Source: Myotis daubentonii (lineage: Eukaryota > Chordata > Mammalia > Chiroptera > Vespertilionidae). From it: a DNA stretch of 64,000 nucleotides. Location of the stretch: assembly GCF_963259705.1 (NCBI RefSeq), contig NC_081850.1:40881167-40945166 (forward strand). Reading direction: 5' to 3'. The position numbers and the translations under genes are program-made. Position 1 is the first letter of the stretch; each line of letters opens with the position of its first letter. The notes under the pieces are model-generated. The model was not told where the DNA came from. It searched no databases and worked only from the letters and a program-made list of their open reading frames with translations. Positions 1 to 12,882 of the stretch are shown here, piece by piece.

Positions 1-240
1 CAGGATTTATGCCTTGAATTTTTACTCATGATAATAGTATATGGGTGCCTCTACGGTATTCCAATTTATTAAAAAAAAACACACTTGCTAGTTCAGGATT
101 CTGGCTTTTTAATCTTAGTAACTGATGTGTCTAGTTGCAGAAATTGGTTACAACTCTGAACCCAATGCTCACTTCATACATTTTTGTCAAGTACAGTGAT
201 AGTTAATGTTTAATTAATGCCATATTCTTAGCCTAGTATT

Positions 241-464
241 TAATCCTTACCCAAGGATATGTTTTCATTGATTTTAGAGAGAGAGAGAGGAAGGGGGAAA
301 GAGAGAGAGCAAAATATCAATGTGAGAGAGAAACATCAATCAGTTGCCTCCTGTACTTGTCCTGACCAAGGATTGACCTGCAACCTAGGTATGTGCCCTG
401 ACCAAGAAACAAATTTTTGGTGTATGGGATGATGCTCCAACCAACTGAGCTACCCAGCCAGGGC
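241..464 (-). mobile_element. Ves-like SINE (tRNA-derived)
   Basis: The sequence reads backwards from a tail (AATCCTTACCCAAGGATATG), through a GA-rich block, to a tRNA-like head ending CAACTGAGCTACCCAGCCAG. Divergence is moderate. A similar tail occurs near 6082 and at 62965-62985, marking a subfamily distinct from the standard Ves copies. Confidence 0.85.
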
Positions 465-3400
465 TTCGCTAGTTTCTTTGGATACATTCTAAAGGTTGAG
501 AAGGAAAATAATAGTAGTTAAATAAGTAGGCTTTGAAGTATTATAAACCTGAGATCCATTCCTAGTCAACATTCCATCAGTTTGAGTTTAGGCAAATGAT
601 TGCTCCTTTTAGTGCTCATTTTCCCCTTTTGTAAATTGATGAAAGCAATACCTACTAGGGTTAATGTGGGGATGAAATGGTCTAAAGTAAAATTAAAATA
701 TATATAAGAAGGTATTGATGGTGATAGGTATGTTTATGGAATAGATTATGTTGATGCTTTCATAAGTGTATACTTATTCCCAAATTCATCAAGTTGTGCT
801 CATTAAATATGTACAGCTTTTTGTATGCTAATTATACTGCAATAAATTAATTTAAAAAATAAAGAACTAAAATTTATTTTTATCTGATATTGATTAAGCT
901 ATTCAATAAAAAGCAGATATTATTATCATTATCATTAATAGGTAAAAGAATATATGTATTTTTTATAAAATATATTATATTTAATTGGCTTACTAGATCA
1001 GTAGAATACCTCTTTGTATATGATTTATTCCTATTACCACCTTTAGACTATTTAAATTCTTGCCACATTTTGATTTTATCAATACAACACCAAAAACTGT
1101 TTTTTCAATACCTTCTGTAATGATAAGGAAACTGAAACACATTCTTTAGGGTGTTAGATAGAATTAGTAGTAAGAATAGGGTAATTGTATGTTATGTATC
1201 TTGGTTTGGGTGTGTTTTATCAAACTTGTTCTACACAAGTTAATACAAGTTTTTGCATGTTGTGTAATCAGATACCTTTTTTTCACAGTGGGATACTTTT
1301 CTCCCATCTGATGAGCCACCTGAAAAAAATCTCAGCTTTCTGTTGATGCTAAGCCTACCCATTCAGGGCACTCCCAGCTCTTCAAAGTCAAGAGACCAGT
1401 AAACTCAGGTGATAAACATTCATGGGAATGTATCTGGAAGTGATCAACGTCTAACCTCAAACCAACCCTAAGTGACAGATGTGGCAATAAACCCCACACA
1501 GTAAGGAAGAGAAAATGCTCCCCTAATGACCACTTCCTCATTATGGTCCAGGCTTTTAATGTCTCATATGAAAGGTCTCATATCCATTGGACAGGAGTAG
1601 ACTCTACCACAACAGCACTAGAAAAAAGTGCCGCTGGACAAAAGGAAGGCTGTTGAAAGCAATAACCTATTGCATTATTTCAAATGTGCCCGAAGCACAT
1701 TTAGTTAGTAGGTGGCATAGGTTATGTTGACTCTATGCCATTTTGCTTGAAACCTCTCAAGTCTTCGGATCTTTGTCATCTAGATGGAAATATAAAGGTC
1801 TGAGTCATGACCTAAACTAAGCTCTATTTATGCCAACAGAACTTCTTTTTTAAAAATTTTGTTAGACATTTTAGGATTATAAAATACTTCATATTGCCAA
1901 TGAAGTCTTTCATGACACAGCATCTCCTCTCTTACTATCCAAGAGGCAGTTCATTCTGAGAATAAAGAACCTTATTTTTTTCAGTGGTACAAATATGTGC
2001 CAAATTGCTTATATCAAAACTGTTGGTGAAAAGATTTTTATTTTGAGAAGAGCATGGATGCAAGGGATAAGTGATGCCTCAGGCCCAGATACATCCTTAT
2101 TCCATGACTCTGTTTTCAACCTGGCATTAACCAGTCTAGTTGCCAACATCTGAATAGTACGGATCTTCACAGGAAGATCATAAAAAGCCAAGAATATTGC
2201 TCTCTGTGGGATACCCCTAGAAATCAAACGTGACATAGGTAATACTGGATAACACAAAACCTTTCCTCTATCTTCCCCATGCCTCCTTCTTGGGGCCTCT
2301 CCACTTTCTATGTTATCCTCTCCCTTTATCATGAGGTGTAAGGGCCCAACTAGTTTTTCTCTCATCTCAAGGCCTTGTCACTGGAAACAAGTGGCAGACA
2401 CTTTTCAATCATGAGAGACAGGCAAAGAAAGTGACAGAGATGAGAGGTATGCCCTAATTAATCTGCTGGACGCCTGCCAACAGAGACCCATCTTCAGATT
2501 TCTTGTTAGGTAAGAAAAGCACCTCTCTCTTGTTAAGTTCCTGTTAGACACATTTTCTGTTACTCCCAACTAGAAGCATTTCTTGCTTAAATATACGTCC
2601 TAATCTCAACCTGTTATTCTGAGAATTTTCATGAAGTGATTTGACCATGTTGATCTATCTTTTCTTTTTTCCTATTGGTTTAGTATAGCAAAATGATGTC
2701 TGGTTAACTGTATTTTTTCTAGAAAATTAAAATATCTTGTTAAAAGTCAGAACAACTTATGAAGCTGCTCACTGATTGGCCCATTTTAGTAATCTATTAC
2801 TTTTAGGAAAATCATTTCATATTGAGAAAGGAAATGAGAGAGAGACACACAGAAAGATATTCTTTAATCTTTATTGAATCCTCTCTGAAAGGAGGTTTCC
2901 ATTCATAGCACATAACCCAAGATCAAAAATCCTCTTCACCTTCACTTGCCCCAAAGACCCTCACGTCATAGTATAGCATCTTAGTCCCAGTTTTCTCCCT
3001 CAGTTTCTAAAATTTTCTTAAATCTCTTCCTTTAACCAAGCCCAATCTCTTGCCTGTCCTGTTCCTCTCCTTTTGAATTTTTCTCCTTATAATTCCTGGC
3101 CCTGAGCAATGCAAGTTAATCAGATGGGTTTCAGCTCCCTATTCTTACTGTTTCCTTTCGCCTTCATTATTCCAGGCTGTACAACCAAGCCCCAAATTAT
3201 GGGGACAAAAAAATCCTCCTGGTATGTGAGAAATGTAAGAGGTTCTGAATACTCATCTGTCTTTTTTATCTGTATCATCACAAAGGATAACATGTTTAAA
3301 AGGCTTGTATATTTAAAAGCAATTATTAAGGAAATATAAATAATGGGAGAAATATTTTATTATTATCAATCACTTTGAAGATGACTGATTTTCCATATTC

Positions 3401-3959
3401 TTCTATAAGAGAGACCTTTAAGGTTTCTCTTTTATGTTGTTTTGGGTGCTGAAAACCCATAGGTCTGTAGTAGTCCTGAGCACATAAAGTAGCACTTAGA
3501 CATTTGTTTCCTGTTAGTAGGTTTAAAGGAGAGTACTTGAGAGTTTCCTAATTCTCTCTGCTAATCTATGCTTAGCGCTAACTAACTGCCCATTGCCTCT
3601 GACTCATTGCATGAGAGGGAAAAGGTGGCTTTCTTACTCATAAACCTGACTTCATAGGTCTTGACTGAAACCAAGGGATTTAAAACTCAAAGCAAAATTA
3701 TAAATGCACTTCATGGTTTCTCTGACTGCACATTTTCCAGTCATAAGGTTTGGCCCTCCCAGAGGCAAGGATGTCTGTCTCTAATTAAGTAATTTCAAAC
3801 TATGTATAATTTATATTTAAACTAAAATCTGAAGGGTTACAAAAATAGTTTTATGGCCTTGCTTCTGCTAGGAAAATCTGATATGGAGATATGGATTGCT
3901 TCCAAATTTTAGATAGGGTCAGGCCCTTTATACTTCTGATATTTGAAAACTCATCTGAA
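465..3959. other. Intergenic, no assignable feature
   Basis: AT-rich sequence with only short chance ORFs (the longest 118 codons, at 2009-2365, has no recognisable homology). I see no gene or clear repeat boundary. Confidence 0.5.
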
Positions 3960-4193
3960 GCCAACACATTATAACTTATGGACATGGACAAGAGTATGGT
4001 GATTACCAGAAGGAAAGGGGGGTGGGGAAGGTGGAATAAGATAAAGGGGGGATAAATGATGATGGACAGCGACTTGACTTGGGATGGTGAACACACAATA
4101 CAGTGTACACATGATGTGTTGTAGAAAAAAGTGTAACCTGTAAACTTCTATTAATCAATGTAGCACCAATAAATTCAATTAAAAGGAAAAAAT
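3960..4193 (+). mobile_element. L1 3' UTR fragment
   Basis: Matches the laurasiatherian L1 3' end: GGTGATTACCAGAAGGAAAG, then GACTTGACTTGGGATGGTGA, ending CCAATAAATTCAATTAAAAG. It is truncated at its 5' side and has no ORF. A related tail lies in ANXA1 intron 4. Confidence 0.8.
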
Positions 4194-4285
4194 GCTAACA
4201 GTGTCTTTTATACAGTGAGTGAAATTATGAGTCAACAATTCTGTAATCTATATCATGCTCAATTAAAAATATAGAATAGACAACT

Positions 4286-4498
4286 GGGCCCAGCTGGCGT
4301 GGCTCAGTGGTTGAATGTTGACAGATGAACCAGGAGGTCACAGTTCGATTCTGGGTCAGGGCACATGCCCAGGTTGCAGGCTCGATCCCCAGTGTGGGGT
4401 GTGCAGGAGGCAGCTGATCAAGGATTCTCTCATCATTGATGTTTCTATCTCTCTATCCCTCTCCCTTCCTCTCTGAAATCAATAAAATATATTTTAAA
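4286..4498 (+). mobile_element. Ves SINE with target-site duplication
   Basis: The tRNA-like head (GGCGTGGCTCAGTGGTTGAA), a B-box-like GGTCACAGTTCGATTC, a CT-rich 3' body and a short A-rich tail are present. The 11-bp duplication AATAGACAACT flanks it at 4275-4285 and 4499-4509. Confidence 0.92.
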
Positions 4499-4509
4499 AA
4501 TAGACAACT

Positions 4510-6081
4510 AGGAAGACCTATTTTAATAAAATAGCTGAGTGCATGGAAGTTTATCATTCTTTACTGTGAGAAAATAACCACTCAGATCTATTATGAAAAT
4601 ATCTGTTGGCCATCAATTAAAAATATTAGCTGGGTTTTTATAGATCCTGAAGGAAAGTAAAACAAAACCTGATTAGGAGTAAGATAAAAATCTGTTTTTA
4701 GGAGAATGAGCTGTCATATGTAAAATGTATCACTGTTTCTAAACTGGACAGACACCTGTCTATTCACATAGCCTATGTGTCCTAAGGTTTGTGCCTTAGT
4801 ACACAAGCCTCTTTTGAGCCTCTGTAGTCAAAAGTGCAGACAATCCCAGATCTTTTCTTCCCAGACACAGTCACACTGAAAAACCAAGAATTTGAAGATA
4901 GAAATAGCCTGAATAACTGTGGTACCACTGTGAAGGGCATTGCTGTAGAGGGAGAGAGCTACCAAATTACAGCCAACGTAAACTTTGATATATTAAGTGG
5001 GTCAGGTTTCAGGACCACTTTATTACTACAATATTTCCTGTCCTATCCTGAATAACACCAGTGGATTGAAAATGTCTTCTGCCTCACTTTGCTGATCCAA
5101 ATGACCAATTCTCTACAAATTCTACCATTTCTATCGTCAAATCGCCTTTCCTTTTTGTCAGAAACTATTGCTACAACTTTGCTTGGTACTGACTCTCAGT
5201 TTTCTTGTCACTTCTCAGTTCAATGCTCTTTAATGTTTTGACTTCTATCTGGGAACATGTTCTCCTGTTTGCTAAAGAGAAGCCAGGAAATATTTTAAAT
5301 GACTTAAACTATAGAAAGTTCTAACTAAATAGTAATATAATTAGCTCAGCAAAACTGGTCATGCCAGATAAATATGACAACCTGGGAAAGTTTATACCTG
5401 GTCAACTTAGATTGTTTAATTTCTCTAGAATAACTGTTATTATTGAGTTGAGAGCTCATGAGTAGACATTTTTAGGAAGGTAAAATAATATATTTGAATT
5501 AATGGTTTGAAGGTATGTTGAAACTTTGATGTTTTTTTTTTCTTATATGAGCATTAAATACTAGGATTTGTGTACATTTTGAATTAGTTTCATTACACTA
5601 AGCCATTAATCATGGCTTACTCTGTCCATATTCTTCAATGCTTTTAATACCTTTAGTCACACAGGGTGGATAAGCTTGCATTTCATCAGGAACAATTCCG
5701 GGCAAGGAAACATCAAGGGCAATGACTACCTATTTCATGGTTCTGATGACAATCCTGTCTAGGTAATCTTCAGATCCTTGAGAGAGTCATTGTATTTCCT
5801 GGAGTTACCAAGGTTCTGTGAGAAGATTAAATTTTCAGGTATGTGTAAAGAAAACTAAATGTTTAAGTTTGGAGGTTCATCAGAAATAGCCATTCTGATT
5901 TTAACTTTATTTTGAATACTTGTATTAAATTCAGTGAACAGGTACTGAGATCCTAATATTTTCGAATTATTATGGTAGGGCCTCTGGGGATTGGGGTAAG
6001 GTAATAACTTAGTTCTCTTTCCCTTAATGTACTCACATTATTGCTTTTAAATACATTTTTTTCTATCTTTTTTTTTTCTGT
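4510..6081. other. Intergenic, no assignable feature
   Basis: Nothing recognisable. A 73-codon ORF at 4834-5055 has no match I know and lacks gene context. Confidence 0.5.
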
Positions 6082-6316
6082 TAATCCTCACCCAAGGATA
6101 TTTTTTCTATTTGCTTTTTAGAGAGAATGGAAGGAAGGAGAAGAGACAGAAATATCAATGCAAGAGGGACACACTGACTGGTTGCCTCCTGCACATGCCC
6201 CTACTGTGGCAGGAGATGGAGCCTGCAACTGAGGTATGTTCCTTTGAACAGAATCAAACCCAAGATCCCTCAGTCCACAGGCCAACACTCTAACCATGAA
6301 GCGAACCAGCTAGGGC
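6082..6316 (-). mobile_element. Ves-like SINE
   Basis: Reverse-oriented SINE of the same subfamily as the copy at 241-464. The tail AATCCTCACCCAAGGATA is at the left and the degenerate tRNA head ends CCAGCTAGGGCT at the right. The 60-codon ORF inside it is not a gene. Confidence 0.85.
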
Positions 6317-8105
6317 TCTTGTTTTATCTTTTTTAATTTTTTGTTCTTATTTGTTTTGTTTTGTTTGCATTTTATCATATTATTTTTTAACTAGATTTAA
6401 ACAAAGGATTACAAGATCACATTCTTTAGAGCCAGTAAGCAAAACAAGTAGAAATTGTAAATACAGTAAGGAGAGTAAAATAAGAAAGAGAGGAAATTCT
6501 AAACTAACAGAACCCTTATTCAGTTGAATACATAGGTTGTACATACTATGTAGTCATCAGGATACAATAAAAGGAAATATTTCCTTCCCACATTTTCACA
6601 AGGAGTGAGTCAGGTCACATAATCTTCCCCCCGGTATCCGGTTGCAGGTCAGAGCAAGGGTGGCCTGTCTTTCTCAGTCTGGAGCCTGCTTTAGCTTTCG
6701 AGCTGCACCTTAGTTTGATGACTGACTCAGGATGGCCTGGGGGCAGAGGGTTAGACAGCCTAAATATATCCTGGTTGATTCCTGATTTGAAATATCCCAA
6801 GTATTGGATTTCTGAAAATAAATGAGTAGGAAAATATTTTTTTTCTGGAATCTACTCAACCACATAATGTGCAACTCAAGATCCTGCTAACACGAGAGTG
6901 GGTTTTCTAACACATCCCTATATCAAAACTAATTCCATCCCAAGATTTTCACTTTAATGTAACTGAACCCACAGGTACTGTTCATGCGATGGAACCTATT
7001 CATAGCTGAAATCTGACTTAAGGTGCATGTGAGACAACTTAGGTGACTTTACACTTTAATGGTCATTACTTCCTACCAATCGAGTGAAGGGACTGCTGCC
7101 ATTGTGATTTAGGAACAAAAAAGAAAGTATTACTTAAATATTCTTCCTATGGCCTCAGGTCAGTGAAATCTGAGCTATCTGGAAAGTGAGAATATTTCAT
7201 ATTTGTAAAAATTCCTGAAGGCATGCTGCAGACCTTTATGTGTGGAACGAAGAAGAATACAAATGGGATGGAGCGATGCGACGTCGAACACAAGGTCATG
7301 TGGGTTCTATTCATTCCTTTCCTTTGCTGCTGTGCCACTACCAGGATTCATCCTGGCTGGACATGGGGTGTTTCCCTTTGGAACCTGCTCTAGTGACTCT
7401 CTCTTCCTGATTTAACCTAATTATTTCCTTGTCTTGTCTGGATTTTCTCAGGGCACCATGTGACTGCTCATGCCTGGTTTGACTCAACAGTGCCTTCTGC
7501 ATTGGCTTGGGTGAAGTAACATAAATTGCTGGAACCCGTCTTCTATTTCCCAGGCTTGCCATTCCCAGCTTCATACAGACTGTTGCCTGCCTTTGTACTC
7601 CCTCTAATTATCTCCAGATTCAGCTACATCCACTAATTCTGTCTCCAGGCAGGTTCTTGGAACTTGCCTATGGTCTGCCTCATGCTGGGTCAATTATGAC
7701 ACATTCTACTGAGAAATGAGATAGCTGGCAAATACTAAAGAAGAAGCGTGTGTTTCTAAGTTCAGTGTAGGCCAAGTGTGTCTTCTGCACCATTCTGCAT
7801 CCACCTCCAGTGCTAGCTTGCCCTTCCGTGTCTAGTTCATATTCTGTAATTGAATAAGGAACTTTATTTAGGAAGCACCTGTCTTTTGGAACCTACACTG
7901 ACCTAAATAAATTATGAAGACTAAGATAATCAAATTCCAGCGGCTTGCTCCTGGTAGAATAATGGGTTTTGGGAGATATTTTGGAGCAGCGTTATCTCCA
8001 GAAATCATATCATAAATTAAGTCAGGACCTCTCTGGTTAAGAAACCAGCCTTGTAGTTAAATATTACTTGTACTTTCTCACTTTACTTGTCTGCAGAGTT
8101 GAAAA
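6317..8105. other. Intergenic, no assignable feature
   Basis: Two short ORFs on the minus strand (7147-7338 and 7338-7574) abut, but show no conserved motif, promoter or splice structure. No clear repeat identity. Confidence 0.5.
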
Positions 8106-8520
8106 GTCAATTCATTCATTTAGTCAACAAATATTTATTCAGTGTGGATACTTTAGAATAAAAATATGAACCAGATATGGATTTTTCCCTTAAGGATTCA
8201 TACTCTACTAGGATAGATAAGGCAGGTACACAATAACAGTGCTAGAAGGTAGAAAGTGATAAAGACTATGAAAAAAGCGAGAGGAGGGAGAAAATGCCTT
8301 CTCTGCTGAAAGGATTATGAAGAGACATTTGGAGGAGGGGAGTGTAGATAAGGTCCTGTTGGGAGTGAGGTATTTCAAATAGAAAGAAAATATTGAATCA
8401 CTTAAAAGAACAGCAAATGAGTTATTTTAACCAGAATACAGTGTTCAGTACTGAGCATAAAAGGAACTAAAATTAGAATGGGAAAGAGGATCTAGGCAGT
8501 GGCAGGTCTTAATTTCCTTA
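8106..8520 (-). mobile_element. L2 LINE relic
   Basis: Begins with the reverse complement of the L2 3' end (TCATTCATTTAGTCAACAAATATTTATT) and continues with the typical L2 text (GATAAGGCAGGTACACAATA). Old and diverged. Confidence 0.75.
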
Positions 8521-8749
8521 TTAAGGTGTGAACACATTAAAGCTGTTTGATCAGAACCCTGAATGTTCCAGAGTGGCTAATGAGGACATTTCATCTGGTG
8601 GCGATACATCATATGTATAAAAAGGTGGGGTAAGGTTACATTAGTTATGGGAAAGCTTTTCGGGAAGCTATTGCAAATACAACAAGGCAAACACTATTAA
8701 GATTCAAAATTATGAGGCCCATTGAGGATAGAGAAAGCGATTAGATAAT

Positions 8750-8870
8750 AATAGTAGCTAACCTTTATTGAGCATTTACTATATATACGAGGTAGTGTGC
8801 AGAGGGTTCTGCATGCATTATCTCATTTTCACTTCAAAACTTGCTTATGAGGGAATGTGGGAGAAACAAG
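8750..8870 (-). mobile_element. MIR SINE relic
   Basis: TAGCTAACCTTTATTGAGCA followed by GCATGCATTATCTCATTTTC is the reverse complement of the MIR 3' region. Ancient mammal-wide repeat. Confidence 0.75.
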
Positions 8871-9027
8871 CTTTGCATTAGGTTTAGAGTCAGTGAGTAA
8901 AGCCAACTTTAACACCAGCCTGAGACAAGCAGCTGCTGAGAAAACTCCTTGCTAAAGGAAAAGGAAGAAAAGGACTCTGAGTTTATTCCTAAGTGAACAG
9001 CACCTGTGTGCTTGTCAGTGGGTACTG

Positions 9028-9150
9028 CGTTAGTTTGTTAGGATTGCCCAAACTAAGTATCACAGAGTGGGTGGCTTATACAACAAAAATTTATTTTCTT
9101 AATGTTCTGGAGCCTAAGAGCCCCAGATCAAGGGCCTGTCAGGTTTGGTT
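9028..9150 (-). mobile_element. MLT1-type MaLR LTR fragment (reverse)
   Basis: GTTAGTTTGTTAGGATTGCC, then GAGTGGGTGGCTTATACAAC and GTTCTGGAGCCTAAGAG, resembles the reverse complement of an MLT1 LTR 3' end. The homology fades after about 9150, and the segment to 9365 is unassigned. It lies in inverted orientation beside the plus-strand LTR at 9366. Confidence 0.65.
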
Positions 9151-9365
9151 TCCAACTCGGATTTGTGACCTTTCTGTCCCCAGAACTCTGTGGCTGGGTT
9201 GAGCAAAAGTATCCTCAGTTGGATGCCATCTGATAATACACCCTTGATTGGTCTACTTCCTTACCACTCCCACTCCCCTTCTCTCCTACTGTATTTTTCT
9301 TGGGACTACATACTAATATATCACTTACACACATATTCCCATTGCAGGATCTGTCTTTGTGAAAC

Positions 9366-10041
9366 GGTTATGGGTTGAATTGTGTCTTCCAAAAAGGTAT
9401 GTTGAAATCATAATGTGTAAATGTAACCTTACTTGGAAATAGGGTGTTTGTAGATGTACTCAAGTTAAGACAAGGTGTTGTTTTTTAAAAATATATATAT
9501 ATTTATTGATTTCAGAGAGGAAGGGAGAGGGGGAGAGAGAAATAGAAACATCAATAATAACAGAGAATCATTGATTGGCTGCTTTCCGAATGCCCCACAC
9601 GGGGGACTGAGCCAGCAACCTGGGCATGTTCCCTGACAGGGAATTGAACCATGACCTCCTGGTTCATAAGTCAACGCTCAACCATTGAGCCACACTGGCC
9701 AGGCAAGATGAGGTTTTAACTGTATTAGACTGAGCCCTAAATGCAATGTGAGCAGTGCCCTTAGAAGAACAGGAAATTTGAACACAGAGATAGAGACACA
9801 CAGGGAGAATGTCATGTGAATACAGAGCCAGAGATTAGAGTGATATACCTATAAGCCATGGAATGCCCGTGATTGCCCGTAAGAAGCCAGGAGAGAGACA
9901 TTCTCCCTTGGAGTGCCCAAAAGGGACCATCTCTGCTGACATTTTGGTTTTGGACTTCTAGCCTCCAGAAGTGTGAGGCAATAAATTTCTGCCACCAGCT
10001 TCGTGATACTTTGTAATGACAGCCTTGGGAAACTAATGCAG
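9366..10041 (+). mobile_element. MLT1-type MaLR LTR, interrupted by a SINE
   Basis: The LTR opens GGTTATGGGTTGAATTGTGT. It carries the characteristic TTGGAAATAGGGTGTTTGTA and GGACTTCTAGCCTCCAGAAG, an AATAAA at about 9980, and ends GGAAACTAATGCAG. A reverse Ves SINE (9479-9704) splits it. This is an ancient endogenous retrovirus-like LTR with no coding capacity. Confidence 0.85.
9479..9704 (-). mobile_element. Ves SINE inside the MLT1 LTR
   Basis: Reverse-oriented SINE with an A/T tail at the left and a tRNA head (TTGAGCCACACTGGCCAGGC) at the right. The flanks AAGACAAGGT and AAGATGAGGT look like a diverged 10-bp target duplication. They match the intact LTR sequence expected at this point. 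Confidence 0.88.
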
Positions 10042-11455
10042 GGACCCAACTGACACTAGGTAGTTTCAGAAGTGGTCCTAGGAAGCATATTCTTAGGATG
10101 TGATTCTGGAATTAGATCATTTGACATCTGGATAGCAGTAGAAATCCTATTGTTAGAGATAAACTATTAAAAGGTTCACTCTCACTATAGCATTATGATT
10201 ACTATAACTTTCACCACTGGTGAACTGGGATGGGATACAGGTGATAGGAGATGGAATGACTTGCATGATATTCAGAGCATTTCAGAGCTACGGAGGGATT
10301 CATACTGACAAGGACTGCGTTGGTGGGTTGTTTGTTGCTAAGCGCCACTCTTATTTTGGAGAAGAAAACTGACAAGCTAAATCGGTCAATTACCAACATG
10401 GGACCCTGTATGAAAGTTTGAAGGCCTGCAGGAAAGCATTTAAAGAGATCCCCAAATTTCTGCAGCTAGAAGGCAGCCTGAACTGCGGACTGGTGGATGC
10501 AATTTATTGTAAAAATAGTAAAACTACAACGAGGGCTGAATTCATCATCTTGGCTAGTCTTTTATGCTAAAATCAGAACCCTGATATGGAAAGAGTAGGC
10601 CTATATTGAATGGGAACACATGCGTACATATGCTTAGGAACATGGGATCCCCAGAACCCTCTGAACCCTGAGGCCTACAGGAGTGGCCTACTTGATTTTG
10701 CTAGAGGATGGCCACTTCCTATTGCCAGAAGACCATGCCAAAACCTCAGCTGAGGTAGGTGCCTGGGGGGATAATAGTTTTCTTCTTCAAGATCTGACCC
10801 CAACTCCTCTCCTGTCTTCTAGTTCTATAATCAGGGTCATGTTTCAGCATGGGCCAACCAAGGAAGTACTTCCCAGCTAAAGATAAAAAGGAATTGTTCA
10901 CCAAAGGAACCTCACAACATGATTAATTGTAGTAAAAGAAACTGGGGAGAGCGTATGCTAAGAAGTAGATCTTGGTAGTGTTTGGGGTGGTGGTGGATAA
11001 GAGAAGTGCAATAAAAGGGAATTGGCCAATAAGGAAGCATTTTCCCATGACTGAAAACTTGCTGGCCAGAGCACCTGAAAAGGGTCTTAATATACTGGTG
11101 GAATTGTTCCTAGGAGCTTTCAGGGAACAAAAGGCTCAGATTAAATTACACAGAAATGACAGAACTGCCTTGGCAGCGTTTTGAGGAAGGGATCAAAAGA
11201 CTCAGAGAAGTGAGCATGCTAGCATGATTCTATGCTATGACATTTGAGATCCTACCAGCTGGCTATATTTCTGGAAGGACCAGAGAATGCTCTCATCACT
11301 AAGCTTACGAGAAATGCACTAGTGATGGAGGTACTGGCAAATTGGAGCATCTCAGTAGTGGCGGCACTAGGCTTGATGATAAGCAATATTGTTAGAGAAC
11401 CGGGCTCTCTGTTGACAGTGGGAATAGCAGAAGTCTAGTGGCAATCCTTAACCAT
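10042..11455 (+). mobile_element. Probable MaLR internal region (decayed)
   Basis: The sequence directly continues the LTR and resembles MLT1 internal text, as in GTTGGTGGGTTGTTTGTTGC near 10319 and GGACCCTGTATGAAAGTTTG near 10401. Several short ORFs (10683-10880, 10972-11184, 11244-11438) are remnants broken by stops and shifts. No 3' LTR is seen; a hAT MITE follows. Family assignment is from memory of the consensus. Confidence 0.6.
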
Positions 11456-11467
11456 TAGGAGCTATGG

Positions 11468-11741
11468 GAGCTATTTTCAAACTTTTTCATCTCATATGAA
11501 ACATATGAGAACATATAAACCAATTACTAAAATTCTACGGCACATCAAAAATATATATTTTTTGCCAATCTGACAAAAAATAGGTATAATTTTGATTCAT
11601 TCACACCAGACAGCTACTGTTGTATGAGCTGTTGTCATTTTTTATTTGACAATCTAAGGGAAAAGAGGTCAGTGCCCCTGACTAAATAATCAGGTATTGC
11701 ATGTTTTAAAAATTCTTGTGGCACACTGGTTGAAAACCGCT
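11468..11741. mobile_element. hAT MITE, family A, copy 1
   Basis: Shares the whole internal sequence (TTTTTGCCAATCTGACAAAA, GGGAAAAGAGGTCAGTGCCC) with copies at 27823-28104 and 34795-35026. The ends are inverted: ATTTTCAAAC at the left and GTTGAAAACCGC at the right. No convincing 8-bp target duplication remains. Confidence 0.8.
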
Positions 11742-12007
11742 CATCTATGAGGATGGCTAATACACCAAAATGCTTCTAAGAATAAACATATGGACAGATG
11801 ATAACAGCATGGCTTGATATACATAATATGAAATTATTAAACTGGATGAGCAAAAGCCTGATATCATTAGTACCCATGGAATATCACTTCCTTATTTTGT
11901 TTAAAAACCTAAGCTAGCCCTCATACCCACAGAGGGCCCTACAATGCCACAAGTATATACTGTAGAGATTTCTTTAATTTTACATATCCTATATAATAAA
12001 GAGCTAA

Positions 12008-12492
12008 GATCTGGAAACAGCCTAAGTGCCCATCAGTAGATGAATGGATTAGAAAACTGTGGTACATCTACACGATGGAATACTATGCTGCTGTAAAAAG
12101 GAAGGAACTCTTACCATTTGCAACAGCATGGATGGAACTGGAGAGCATTATGCTAAGTGAAATAAGCCAGTCAATGAAAGAAAAATACCACATGATCTCA
12201 CTCTTTTATGAATAATAAAGACCATTATAAACTGATGAACAAAAATAGATACAGAGGCAGAACAGCATTGAACAGACTGTCAAACTACAGCGGGAAGGCC
12301 AGGGAGGGTTGTGGGGGGCGGCAGGGGGGGTAAGAGATCAACCGAAGGACTTGTATGCATGCATATAAGCATAACCAATGGACACAAGACACTGGGAGGT
12401 AGGGGAGGCTGGGGGAAGGTCAAGGGGGGAAAAAAGGAGACAAATGTACTACTCTTTGTAATACTTTAAGCAATAAAACAAAAATTTAAAAA
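12008..12492 (+). mobile_element. 5'-truncated L1 3' end in Helitron H1
   Basis: Matches the last part of ORF2 (GGTACATCTACACGATGGAA, ending at a TAA near 12213), then a 3' UTR with G-rich runs and AATAAAACAAAAATTTAAAA. The flanks AAAGAGCTAAGAT and AAAGAGATAAT suggest a short, diverged target duplication. It is the same L1 lineage as the copy at 15806-16845. Confidence 0.88.
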
Positions 12493-12882
12493 AAGAGATA
12501 ATATGAAAATGGTCATCACACACTCACACCATTGTGCCCTCACACACAGAAAAAGTTAAAAATATCAACCTGAGATGTGGCCATGGGTCCTGGGGACCTG
12601 AGGCTGCACCCCCCACACTGGCACCAGGCCGGGGGACCTGAGACTGCACCGGGGGACCTAAGGCCGCCCCCCCACACCTGGCGGGGCTTGACGGGGGTGG
12701 GGATGGCCTGGTCTGGGTCTCGTGTGATTTCAAGGTGTGCGCAGGTGGGTGGGGACTTGACTCTGGGTCCTGCAGTGTGCCCCAGACTCTGAAGGAGGGA
12801 GATTTTCATATACATTTTACTAATTTTCTTTTATCTCTGACACTTCTATTATAGAGAAAGAACAAATAGCAATATTAAAATA

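Noticed and set aside
2009..2365. 118-codon ORF on the minus strand
   Set aside because: No recognisable domain, no splice or promoter evidence, and an intergenic setting.
4834..5055. 73-codon ORF considered as a possible exon
   Set aside because: The segment lacks homology I can name and has no matching exon neighbours.
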